A stretch of 64,000 bases of DNA, taken from contig NZ_FNSO01000004.1 in the NCBI RefSeq assembly GCF_900105945.1, forward strand, positions 5,952,001 through 6,016,000, given 5' to 3'. The notes beneath the pieces were generated by a model. It had not been told where the DNA came from, did no database searches, and saw only the letters and a list, made by a program, of their open reading frames with translations. Shown here piece by piece: positions 1 through 7,767 of this stretch. Source of the stretch: Amycolatopsis tolypomycina. GTDB lineage: Bacteria; Actinomycetota; Actinomycetes; Mycobacteriales; Pseudonocardiaceae. Both the position numbers and the translations under genes were made by a program. Within the stretch, counting starts at the first letter, position 1. Every line of letters starts with the position of its first letter.

Positions 1-180
1 CTGGAGTGGTACGGCGCACCGGCCGGGTGTTTCGCGTTCCGGCGGCGTGGGGGTGGGCTGGTTTGTGCTTTGAACACGTCGGCTTCGCCGATTGCGTTGC
101 CGCCGGGTGACGTTTTGTTGGCGAGCAGTCCGCTGGTGGAGGGCAGGTTGCCTGCGGACTCGGCCGCCTGGCTGGTCTGA
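1..180 (+). CDS. C-terminal end of a GH13 alpha-glucosidase/amylase (5' part outside window)
   Basis: Reading from base 1, an open frame of 59 codons ends at a TGA at 178-180. The peptide has the pattern of the C-terminal beta-domain of GH13 alpha-glucosidases: a hydrophobic strand with an Arg-rich turn (GCFAFRRRG), then CALN, then LPPGDVLLAS and finally LPADSAAWLV at the very end. Such enzymes hydrolyse alpha-1,4 or alpha-1,6 glucosides in the cytoplasm. In mycobacteria an alpha-glucosidase gene (aglA) lies close to the same thioesterase and glutamate dehydrogenase neighbours that follow here, which supports the call. The catalytic barrel is outside the window, so substrate and activity cannot be judged. 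No Met start is expected because the gene enters from the left edge. Confidence 0.7.
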   Translation: MEWYGAPAGCFAFRRRGGGLVCALNTSASPIALPPGDVLLASSPLVEGRLPADSAAWLV

Positions 181-300
181 GGCTTTCCACAATCCGCGGT
201 GGGTGTGGACAACTCGGGCCGGTGGCTGGTTCTTTCGGTTTTTCGTCGGTCGCTGCCGATACGCTGGAAGCGGGGGCAGCCCCCAGGGAGGGCGGGCCGC

Positions 301-364
301 GCGCTTTTCCGGCCGGGCGCTTTTCCGGCCGGGCGCTTTTCCGGCCGGGCGCTTTTCCGGCCGG
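301..364. repeat. Four perfect tandem copies of a 16-bp unit
   Basis: The unit GCGCTTTTCCGGCCGG is repeated four times head to tail without a mismatch. It lies between the end of the glucosidase gene and the next gene cluster. The perfect identity suggests recent slippage. No coding function is apparent. Confidence 0.95.
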
Positions 365-511
365 CCGGTGGGAGCTGCGTTGTCGTGAACGGGTCGTTCA
401 TGACGTTCTTGGTCGAGTTGGTGCCGGTCGTGGGTGGCTTGCGGTCGCGGTGGGGTGAGTGGTGTCGTTGCCGGGGCTATGGGGACGGTTGTTGCGGGCT
501 GTGATGCAGCG

Positions 512-552
512 AAGGCGGCGTTGGGTGCGTTGAACGCACCGAAGGCCGCCTT
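512..552. repeat. REP-like palindrome (family copy 1)
   Basis: The arms AAGGCGGC and GCCGCCTT flank an inner pair GTGCGTT/AACGCAC, giving a long hairpin of about 20 bp per arm with two mismatched positions. The same design recurs at 39043-39121 and 51256-51363 with a slightly different arm sequence. Confidence 0.8.
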
Positions 553-704
553 GGGGCATCAGCTGCTGCCGCCGGCAGGATCGGGGTGCGCGGAGTTGCC
601 GGTCGGGAGCCACACGCCGGATCAAGATCATTACGGGCGAGCCGCTCGCGGCGTGACTTTGCCGGAACCCGCCCAGGGAGGGCGGGCCCTGCGCGGCGCG
701 GGCT

Positions 705-953
705 TCAGCCGGTCTGGTTGCCCGGCCCGTCGTCGAAGGCACCGCTCGCCAGCCAGGCCACCAACGCCGCGGCCTGGAGGTAGGGCGCCGCCTGGGCGGC
801 CGCCCGGCCCGCCGCGCGCGTGCGGCCCCACCTCTCAGGTCGTTCCGCGGGCGATGGTGCCCGCTCACCCGCCGGACGGTCCGTCCGCCACGGAGCTTCT
901 TCGGCACGCACCGAATCCAGGAACTCCGCGGTCGGGTCTTCGTCCGGGGCCAT
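705..953 (-). CDS. Possible small hypothetical protein (82 aa)
   Basis: An 82-codon frame follows the conserved hypothetical gene at 1007-1642 on the same strand after a 53-bp gap. The N-terminus is acidic (MAPDEDPTAEFLDSVRAEE) and the C-terminus is an Ala/Leu-rich helix-like stretch (AAPYLQAAALVAWLASG). That composition is more protein-like than the surrounding shadow frames. No clear Shine-Dalgarno sequence precedes the ATG, and I recognise no family. It may equally be a chance frame. Confidence 0.3.
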   Translation of the reverse strand: MAPDEDPTAEFLDSVRAEEAPWRTDRPAGERAPSPAERPERWGRTRAAGRAAAQAAPYLQAAALVAWLASGAFDDGPGNQTG

Positions 954-1006
954 GCGACCAGCGTGCCACCGCTCGGCCGGGAGCGGTGGCCGCCGTAAGG
1001 ACTTCG

Positions 1007-1642
1007 TCAGAACAGCAGCGGCAACAGCGCGTGCCGGCGCCGCACGATCGCCCCGTACCGGGCGTCCAGGCGCAGCCACGAATCCGTCGCCGTCACGCGG
1101 ACCACGTCACCCTCCACGTCCGAATCCACGAAACCCATTCCGGACATCGCGAACAGGCAGCGCATCTGGACCTTGACCTCGACCGACTCGCCCGTCACCG
1201 TCAGCACCGCCTGGTCCATCAGGGACGCCGGGGGCGTGCCGTGCGGGCCCGCGTTGTCCCTGGCCAGCGTCACTCCGCGGTCCGCCAGCTCCGAGACCAC
1301 CCGCGCGGGCAGCTCGTCGACCAGCGGCCAGCGGCCCGACGGTGGCAGCTCGCCGTGCCAGAGCAGGTCGCGGGCCGGGCCCGGGTCCATGCGGGGGCCG
1401 CCCGCCACCGTCAAGGCCGCCAGCAGCTCGTTGCCGGACACCGTGACGTCGCCGGGTGTCACGTCGCCGGCCACCGCTCGGGTGGCCAGGCACTCGAACG
1501 GCGTGGCCGTCCAGGCCTCGACCACGCCGTCGCCGCGCTGTCGCAGGCGGACGGCCGTCTGGCCGTCCAGCCGGACCGCGCGGGCGACGAACGCGCCGAG
1601 GGTCTCCCGGTCGGCCGCGTCCGGCACGAACAACTCAGGCAT
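1007..1642 (-). CDS. Conserved actinobacterial hypothetical protein (Rv2474c-like position)
   Basis: A 211-residue protein with no recognisable catalytic motif. The start ATG lies 8 bp inside the end of the upstream thioesterase gene, so the two are translationally coupled and belong to one operon with the glutamate dehydrogenase. The sequence is mixed alpha/beta, with no signal peptide or membrane span and several Val-rich strands (VLTVTGESVEVKVQMRC). In Mycobacterium tuberculosis a conserved hypothetical gene holds the same place beside a thioesterase-like gene and gdh, so I infer an orthologous but uncharacterised protein. No function is proposed. Confidence 0.75.
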   Translation of the reverse strand: MPELFVPDAADRETLGAFVARAVRLDGQTAVRLRQRGDGVVEAWTATPFECLATRAVAGDVTPGDVTVSGNELLAALTVAGGPRMDPGPARDLLWHGELPPSGRWPLVDELPARVVSELADRGVTLARDNAGPHGTPPASLMDQAVLTVTGESVEVKVQMRCLFAMSGMGFVDSDVEGDVVRVTATDSWLRLDARYGAIVRRRHALLPLLF

Positions 1643-2054
1643 CCGCGAACCCCTGCTTCAGAAACTCCGACTCGGCCGGGGTGAGCCTACGCGGCCGCAG
1701 CGCGACCGTGTCGTACGGCGCCAGCACCGTCTCCGCCGTGACCGCCACCGGGTCGTCCGCCGACGGCCCGCCGCGGACGCGGTAGGCCAGCGTGAAGCTC
1801 GCCGCGCGCAGCTCGGTCAGGTCAATGTCGACGCGCAGCTGCTGGCCGGACACCACGATCGGCGCCTTGTACGCCACCTCCAGCCGGACCACGACGATAC
1901 CCTTCGGCAGCTGGTCCAGCCCCGCCTTCGTCGCCCCCTCGAACAGCAGCGGGATACGTGCCTCTTCGAGCAGCGTCACCATCTTCGCGTGGTTGATGTG
2001 GCCGTAGACGTCCATGTCCGTCCAGCGCGGACGGATCAGCGATACGTAGGTCAC
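1635..2054 (-). CDS. Acyl-CoA thioesterase, hot-dog fold (4-HBT/YbgC type)
   Basis: A 139-residue protein beginning with GTG, which overlaps the stop of the dehydrogenase gene in a GTGA arrangement. The N-terminal motif RWTDMDVYGHINHAKM is the classic 4-hydroxybenzoyl-CoA thioesterase signature, with the Asp and His/Asn of the active-site helix present. The length matches the family. It should hydrolyse acyl-CoA or acyl-carrier thioesters in the cytosol; the substrate cannot be read from sequence. Its fixed place behind the NAD-glutamate dehydrogenase in actinobacteria suggests a housekeeping role, not a part of the antibiotic cluster. Confidence 0.85.
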   Translation of the reverse strand: MTYVSLIRPRWTDMDVYGHINHAKMVTLLEEARIPLLFEGATKAGLDQLPKGIVVVRLEVAYKAPIVVSGQQLRVDIDLTELRAASFTLAYRVRGGPSADDPVAVTAETVLAPYDTVALRPRRLTPAESEFLKQGFADA

Positions 2055-5000
2055 CGCACCGTGCTCCGGATCTGGCGCGCCGCCACCGACAGCGTCGCCA
2101 GGTCGAGCCGGCCCGACTTGGTGATCTCGTCGAGCGCGACGCGCGCCCGCTGCAGCCTCGAGGCGTTCGTCTTCTCCCACTGGGCGATCTTGGCGTCGCC
2201 GGACGAACCGGGATCGCTGTGCCGCAACGCGTCCAGCGTGATCGCCCGCAGCGAACCGTAGACGTCGTCGCGCAGCGAAAGCCGGGCGAGCGCGTGCCAG
2301 CGGTTGCCGCGTTCGAGCTTGCTGATCTCGGTGAGCATCGAGTCGATGTCCAGGTGCGCCGAGAGCGCGTAGTACAGCTCCGCCGTCTCGGCCGGGCTGT
2401 GCACGGCGTCCACGCCGATCTGCTGCTCGGCGAGCTCGGCCACCTCGGTGACGTCGAGCAGGCCGTAGGTGTGCAGCAGCAGCGACACCCGGCGGGCCAG
2501 GCTCGCCGGCACCCCGGCTTCGATCAGCTCGTCCGCGTGCGCCTGCACCGACTCGGCCTCGCGGCCGCGCAGCAGGTCGCCGATCTTCGGCACGAGCTTG
2601 TCGAGCACCCGGCCGAAGCGCTTGATCTCCGACAGCGGGGCCAGCGGCTGCGGCCGGTTGGTGAGGAACCAGCGCGCGGCCCGGTCGAGCAGCCGCCGCG
2701 TCTCCAGCACCATGTTGTTGGCGACGTCGGTGGACACGACGTTGTCGAGCGCGTCGATCTCCTGCCAGAGCGAGGGCAGGTCGAACACCCGCGTGACGAC
2801 CGCGTACGCGCGCACCGCGTCCGTCGCCGTCGCGTTCATCTCCTCCATGAGCCGGTAGACGAACGAGATGCCACCGCCGTCGACCACCTCGTTGGCGATC
2901 AGCGTGGTGATGATCTGCCGGCGCAGCGGGTGTTCGCCGATCGCGGAGCCGAACCGCTCGCGCAGCGGCGTCGGGAAGTACTCGGGCAGCCGGGCCGCGA
3001 ACACCTTCGAGTCGGGCAGGTCGCTGGCCAGCAGCTCGTCCTTCAGCTCCAGCTTGACGTGCGCGAGCAGCGTCGCCAGCTCCGGCGAGGTGAGGCCCTT
3101 GCCCGCCTTCTCCAGCTCCCGGAACTCCGAGTTGGTGGGCAGCGCTTCGAGCTTGCGGTCGAAGGCCCCCGCGGACACCAGCGCCTGCACCTGGCGCGCG
3201 TGCACCGACAGCATCGGCGCGGCGTGCGCCCGGCTGACGCCGAGGACGGCGTTCTGCCGGTAGTTGTCCTTGAGGACCAGCGCGCCGACCTCGTCGGTCA
3301 TCTCCTCCAGCAGCTCGTTGCGCTGCTCGCGCTCCAGCTTGCCGGTCTGCACGAGGTGGTCGAGCAGGATCTTGATGTTGACCTCGTGGTCGGAGCAGTC
3401 GACGCCGGCCGAGTTGTCGAGCGCGTCGGTGTTGATCTTGCCGCCGCTGCGGGCGAACTCGATCCGGCCCAGCTGGGTCAGGCCGAGGTTGCCGCCCTCG
3501 CCGAAGACCTTGACGCGCAGCTGCTTGCCGTCGACGCGGATGGCGTCGTTGGCCTTGTCCCCGGCAGCCTGGTGGGACTCGCTCTCCGCCTTGACGTAGG
3601 TGCCGATGCCGCCGTTCCACAGCAGCTCGACCGGCGCCAGCAGGATCGCCTGGATCAGGTCCATCGGCGCCAGCGCGGTGACGCCCTCCTCGAGGCCGAG
3701 CGCCGCGTGGACCTGCGGGCTGATCGGGATCGACTTCGCCGTGCGCGGGTAGATGCCGCCGCCCTCGCTGATCAGCGAACGGTCGTAGTCGTCCCACGAG
3801 CTGCGCGGCAGGTCGAACAGCCGGCGCCGCTCCGCGAACGACGTGGCCGCGTCCGGGTTCGGGTCCAGGAAGACGTGCATGTGGTTGAACGCCGCGACCA
3901 GCCGGATGTGCTCGGACAGCAGCATGCCGTTGCCGAAGACGTCGCCCATCATGTCGCCGATGCCGACGACGGTGAAGTCCTCGGTCTGGGTGTCCTTGCC
4001 CAGCTCGCGGAAGTGCCGCTTGACGCTCTCCCAGGCGCCCTTCGCGGTGATGCCCATGGCCTTGTGGTCGTAGCCGACCGAACCGCCGGACGCGAAGGCG
4101 TCGCCGAGCCAGAAGCCGTACTTCGCCGACATCTCGTTGGCGATGTCGGAGAACTTCGCGGTGCCCTTGTCGGCCGCGACGACCAGGTAGGAGTCGTCGG
4201 CGTCGTGCCGGACCACGCCCGGCGCGGGCACTGTCTTGCCCTCGATCCGGTTGTCGGTCAGGTCGAGCAGGCCGGAGATGAACATGCGGTAGCAGGCGAT
4301 GCCCTCGTTGAGCTGGGCGTCGCGGTCGATGCTGGCGTCGCCGCTCGGGGCCGGCGGGCGCTTCACGACGAAGCCGCCCTTCGCGCCGACCGGCACGATC
4401 ACCGCGTTCTTCACCGCCTGCGCCTTGACCAGGCCGAGGATCTCGGTGCGGAAGTCCTCGCGGCGGTCCGACCAGCGCAGGCCACCGCGCGCGACCTCGC
4501 CGAAGCGCAGGTGCACGCCCTCGACGCGCGGCGAGTAGACGAAGATCTCGAACTTCGGCCGCGGCTCGGGCAGGTCGGGCACGCCGGCCGGGTCGAGCTT
4601 GATCGACAGGTACTCGCGGGGAGTCCCGTCGGCCGCGCTGACGTGGTAGTTCGTGCGCAGCGTGGCGCGGATGACAGCCATCAGGCGCCGCAGGATCCGG
4701 TCTTCGTCGAGGCTGGTGACCTCGTCGATCATCGCGTTCAGCTCGCTCGCCAGCGCGTCGGTCGCGGACTCGCGGTCGGCGTCGGACAGCTGCGGGTCGA
4801 ACCTCGCCTCGAACAGCCGCAGGAGCTTGGTGGCGACCTGCGTGTGGTTCAGCAGCGTGTTCTGGATGTAGTCCTGGGAGAACGCGCTGCCGGCCTGGCG
4901 CAGGTAGCGCGAGTAGGCGCGCAGCACGGCGGCCTGGCGCCAGGTGAGGCCGGCCCGCAGCACGAGGCCGTTGAGGCCGTCGACCTCGGCGTCGCCGCGC

Positions 5001-7039
5001 CAGGCGGCCTCGAAGGCGTCCTGGAACCGGCCGCGCAGTTCTTCGACGGCGTGCTCGTCGGACTCGTCGAGCATCTTCTGGTCGACGCGCAGGCCGAAGT
5101 CGTAGATCCAGCACGCGCCACCGTCTTCGCGGTGCAGCTCGTACGGCCGCTCGTCGACCACCTCGACGCCCATGGCCTGCAGCACCGGGAGCACCTTCGA
5201 GAGCGTGACGCCCTCGCCGCGCAGGTAGAGCTTGAAGCGCCGCTCCCCCGGCGCGGCGTCGGCGGGCTGGTAGAACGACAGCGCGAGGTCGCCTTCGTCG
5301 GTGAGCGAGTCGAGCGAGCGGAGGTCGGCCAGCGCCTCTTCGGCGGTGAAGTCCTCCTTGTAGCCCTCGGGGAAGACCATCGCGAAGCGCTGGCCCTGCT
5401 CGGTGGCCGACTCCTCGCCGACGATCCCGACCGCGACCCCGCCGTCGGCGCGCTCCCGGCGTTCGTCGAGGACGGCCTCGACCATCCGGTCGTCCCAGGT
5501 GCGGACGGCGTCGTTCAGCCGGTCCTGGATCTTGAGCGTGTCCGGTTCCAGGCGGCGCGCCGGGTCGGTGTGGACGACGAAGTGCACCTGCGCCAGGACC
5601 GTCTCACCGATCCGCGCGCTGTACTCGAGCTGGGTGCCTTCGAGCTCTTCGAGCAGGACTTCCTGCATCGCGAGCCGCGAGCGCGTGGTGTAGCGGTCGC
5701 GCGGGAGGTAGACGAGGCAGGAGTAGAAGCGGCCGTACGGGTCGCGGCGCAGGAACAGGCGCAGCCGGCGGCGGTCCGAGAGCGTGATCGCGCCGGTCGT
5801 CGTCGAGTACAGCGAGTCGGTGTCGGCGGAGAACAGGTCGGCGCGCGGCCAGTTCTGCAGGATCTCCAGCATCCGCTGGCCGGAGAACGACTCGATCGGG
5901 AAGCCGGCGCGGTGGATGACCTCGCGGACCCGCTTGCAGACGACGGGGATGTCGAGGACGTTCTCGTGCAGCGCGGTGGTGGTGAACATGCCGAGGAAGC
6001 GGTGCTCGCCGGTGACCTTGCCCGCGGCGTCGAAGGTCTTCACGCCGACGTAGTACGGGTAGACCGGGCGGTGCACGGTCGAGGGCGCGCTGGCCTGCGT
6101 CAGCACCAGGAGGGTGGGCGCGAGGGCGCTGGCGGCGGTGTCCGGGCCGGCGGTCAGGCCGCGGGCGGCGAGGCTGTCCTGGCGCAGCACGCCGAGGCCG
6201 GAGGCCAGGACCGCGCGCAGGGCGGGCTCGTCGGTGTCCGGGTGGGGGTTGTCGACCAGCTCGTAGCGACGGTAGCCGAGGAACGTGAAGTGGCCGTCGG
6301 CCAGCCAGCGCAGCAGCCGCGCGCCTTCGGCGACCTCGTCCTTCGCCAGCTTCGGGGGGTCGTTCTCGAGTTCGCTCGCCAGCTGGCAGGCCGTCTGGGC
6401 CATCTTTTCGGCGTCCTCGACGACCTCGCGGACGTCGCCGAGCACGCTGGAGAGCCGGTTGTCGAGTTCGCGGGCGCGGTTGCGGTCGGTGACGAAGTCG
6501 ATCTCGATGTACATCCACGACTCGGCGGCCGCGTTCGCGGGCGGCTCGGCCGGGTCCGCGTCGGGGTGGACCTCGAGGAGCTCGCCGGTGAGGTCGCGGC
6601 TGACCACCACGATCGGGTGAACTATGCGCTGCACCTGCACGCCGTCGCGGGCGAATTCCGCGGCGATCGAGTCGACGAGGTACGGCATGTCGTCGGTGAC
6701 GACCTGCACGACGGTGGCCTCGCGGGCCCACCCGTCTTCGGCGACGGTCGGGTTCAGCAGCCGCACGGCCGGGCGGCCGGGCATCCGGTGCTTGGCCAGC
6801 TGCAGGTGCGAGCGGACGGCGCCGACCAGGTTGACGGCCTCGTCGCCGACGATCTCCTCCGGCGGGATGTGCCGGTAGTAGAGGCGGATGAGCTCACCGA
6901 TCTCCGGCGCCAGCCCGGCGGCGGAGTCGATCAGGTCGTCCCTGATCTGCTCCGGGCTGGCCGAGGAGCGCGGGCTGCCGAATTCGGGTTCGGCGTCCGC
7001 TCCGGTTCCGGGTAGGGACGAGACTCCGGTCGAGCTCAT
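2051..7039 (-). CDS. gdh: Large NAD-specific glutamate dehydrogenase (GDH180 class)
   Basis: A 1662-residue protein, the size expected of the giant NAD-dependent glutamate dehydrogenases, which convert L-glutamate to 2-oxoglutarate and ammonium with NAD+. The N-terminal half holds the ACT-like and helical regulatory segments. The catalytic domain begins near residue 800, with a glycine-rich glutamate-binding stretch (PVGAKGGFVVKRPP) and a nucleotide-binding region further on (VVGIGDMMGDVFGNGML). I chose the ATG at 7039 (MSSTGVSSLPG) because a GGAG lies upstream and the 31 residues before it look non-coding. The gene heads an operon with the thioesterase and hypothetical genes. A long open frame runs antisense over most of it; this is a GC artefact. 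Confidence 0.95.
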   Translation of the reverse strand: MSSTGVSSLPGTGADAEPEFGSPRSSASPEQIRDDLIDSAAGLAPEIGELIRLYYRHIPPEEIVGDEAVNLVGAVRSHLQLAKHRMPGRPAVRLLNPTVAEDGWAREATVVQVVTDDMPYLVDSIAAEFARDGVQVQRIVHPIVVVSRDLTGELLEVHPDADPAEPPANAAAESWMYIEIDFVTDRNRARELDNRLSSVLGDVREVVEDAEKMAQTACQLASELENDPPKLAKDEVAEGARLLRWLADGHFTFLGYRRYELVDNPHPDTDEPALRAVLASGLGVLRQDSLAARGLTAGPDTAASALAPTLLVLTQASAPSTVHRPVYPYYVGVKTFDAAGKVTGEHRFLGMFTTTALHENVLDIPVVCKRVREVIHRAGFPIESFSGQRMLEILQNWPRADLFSADTDSLYSTTTGAITLSDRRRLRLFLRRDPYGRFYSCLVYLPRDRYTTRSRLAMQEVLLEELEGTQLEYSARIGETVLAQVHFVVHTDPARRLEPDTLKIQDRLNDAVRTWDDRMVEAVLDERRERADGGVAVGIVGEESATEQGQRFAMVFPEGYKEDFTAEEALADLRSLDSLTDEGDLALSFYQPADAAPGERRFKLYLRGEGVTLSKVLPVLQAMGVEVVDERPYELHREDGGACWIYDFGLRVDQKMLDESDEHAVEELRGRFQDAFEAAWRGDAEVDGLNGLVLRAGLTWRQAAVLRAYSRYLRQAGSAFSQDYIQNTLLNHTQVATKLLRLFEARFDPQLSDADRESATDALASELNAMIDEVTSLDEDRILRRLMAVIRATLRTNYHVSAADGTPREYLSIKLDPAGVPDLPEPRPKFEIFVYSPRVEGVHLRFGEVARGGLRWSDRREDFRTEILGLVKAQAVKNAVIVPVGAKGGFVVKRPPAPSGDASIDRDAQLNEGIACYRMFISGLLDLTDNRIEGKTVPAPGVVRHDADDSYLVVAADKGTAKFSDIANEMSAKYGFWLGDAFASGGSVGYDHKAMGITAKGAWESVKRHFRELGKDTQTEDFTVVGIGDMMGDVFGNGMLLSEHIRLVAAFNHMHVFLDPNPDAATSFAERRRLFDLPRSSWDDYDRSLISEGGGIYPRTAKSIPISPQVHAALGLEEGVTALAPMDLIQAILLAPVELLWNGGIGTYVKAESESHQAAGDKANDAIRVDGKQLRVKVFGEGGNLGLTQLGRIEFARSGGKINTDALDNSAGVDCSDHEVNIKILLDHLVQTGKLEREQRNELLEEMTDEVGALVLKDNYRQNAVLGVSRAHAAPMLSVHARQVQALVSAGAFDRKLEALPTNSEFRELEKAGKGLTSPELATLLAHVKLELKDELLASDLPDSKVFAARLPEYFPTPLRERFGSAIGEHPLRRQIITTLIANEVVDGGGISFVYRLMEEMNATATDAVRAYAVVTRVFDLPSLWQEIDALDNVVSTDVANNMVLETRRLLDRAARWFLTNRPQPLAPLSEIKRFGRVLDKLVPKIGDLLRGREAESVQAHADELIEAGVPASLARRVSLLLHTYGLLDVTEVAELAEQQIGVDAVHSPAETAELYYALSAHLDIDSMLTEISKLERGNRWHALARLSLRDDVYGSLRAITLDALRHSDPGSSGDAKIAQWEKTNASRLQRARVALDEITKSGRLDLATLSVAARQIRSTVR

Positions 7040-7767
7040 TTGAGACAACACTCCAGTTTGCGTGAGGTGGCACCGCGCCGGTTCCGCGTTGAGCCGGCCA
7101 CCCCACACTAATGCGCCGGGGTCGGGGAACACATGAAGACCCGGAGGTTCCCCGGCGCGCGGAAACCCTTCCGGGGCATGGGATTCGCGTGATCGGTCAA
7201 GCTACTGACGGGTTGCGTTCCAAGCCTCCGCGCGGCTGTGACCAGCCGTGGCCGCCGGGTTCGGTTCGTCGTGGGCTCGACGTGATCGGTTCAGCTAGCC
7301 GGGTGTGACACCGCTCGGCGAACGGTGTCGGCCAGTCGGCGACGCCGGGGTGCGACGGATCCCACTGTGTTCGAGCCGCAGCAGGTCGGCGCTCCAGCGG
7401 GGCGTCTCACCGACCGGGACGCGGCCGGGGTGAACTCCCCGGTGGGGCCCTTTGAGGCCAAGGCCGTGGGCGACCTTCCACGCCGAAACTGTCGGTGGTC
7501 TCCGGTAGCGTGGAAAACGGGGGGCGCCCCCGCGGGGCAGGGTTCCGGCAAAGTCGATCGCTGAGTGACCCTTCACCGGGTGGCCGAAGGCCGGTGGAGC
7601 TGTCGCCGATGCAGTGAACGACTCGTTCACTGCGCCAGACGTCATGAAAGACACTTTCATGACGTTCGAACCCGCTGCCACGCCCGGCTGAGCCCAGCAG
7701 CGCGGCTGCTCGGACAACTTTGCCGGAACCCTGCCCGCGCGGGGGTCGGTTTGCTGCCGGTCCGCGG
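7040..7767. other. Gene-free region upstream of gdh, with an inverted-repeat element
   Basis: This 728-bp gap separates two minus-strand units. It presumably holds the gdh promoter near 7050-7150. It also holds the 202-bp inverted-repeat element at 7535-7736. No frame in it has a ribosome-binding site or family resemblance. Confidence 0.6.
7535..7736. repeat. 202-bp non-coding element with 20-bp perfect terminal inverted repeats
   Basis: The left end GGGCAGGGTTCCGGCAAAGT (7535-7554) is the exact reverse complement of the right end at 7717-7736. Inside lie two short palindromes: GTGAACGACTCGTTCAC near 7614-7630, and GTCATGAAAG followed by CTTTCATGAC near 7650-7671. A partial copy of the end sequence (ACTTTGCCGGAACCC) is found alone at 656-670. 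The structure resembles a MITE or a compound REP element. No target duplication was established. Confidence 0.75.

Larger units (their letters stand above)
181..704. other. Gene-free region with repeats
   Basis: I see no convincing gene here. The open frames are Arg/Gly/Pro-rich GC shadows without ribosome-binding sites. The stretch carries a 16-bp tandem array (301-364), a hairpin-forming palindrome (512-552), a copy of the 15-mer found at the ends of the inverted-repeat element near 7.6 kb (656-670), and a motif related to GTGAACGxxTCGTTCATGAC (about 374-402) that also occurs near 7.63 kb. The 15-mer CAGGGAGGGCGGGCC occurs twice, near 283 and near 673. Confidence 0.6.

Noticed and set aside
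301..364. CRISPR array
   Set aside because: Units are contiguous without spacers and no cas genes are present; the same holds for the 21-bp and 55-bp repeats.
398..907. 169-codon frame in the first kilobase
   Set aside because: Arg/Pro/Gly-rich, crosses the palindrome at 512-552 and lacks a start signal.
1635..5114. 1159-codon minus-strand frame overlapping gdh
   Set aside because: It is out of frame with gdh and Arg/Pro-rich. Only its last 139 codons are real (thioesterase, from GTG 2054).
2219..7015. 1598-codon open frame on the plus strand antisense to gdh
   Set aside because: High-GC shadow of the minus-strand gene; it has no domain, and its composition is Arg/Val/Gln-rich noise.
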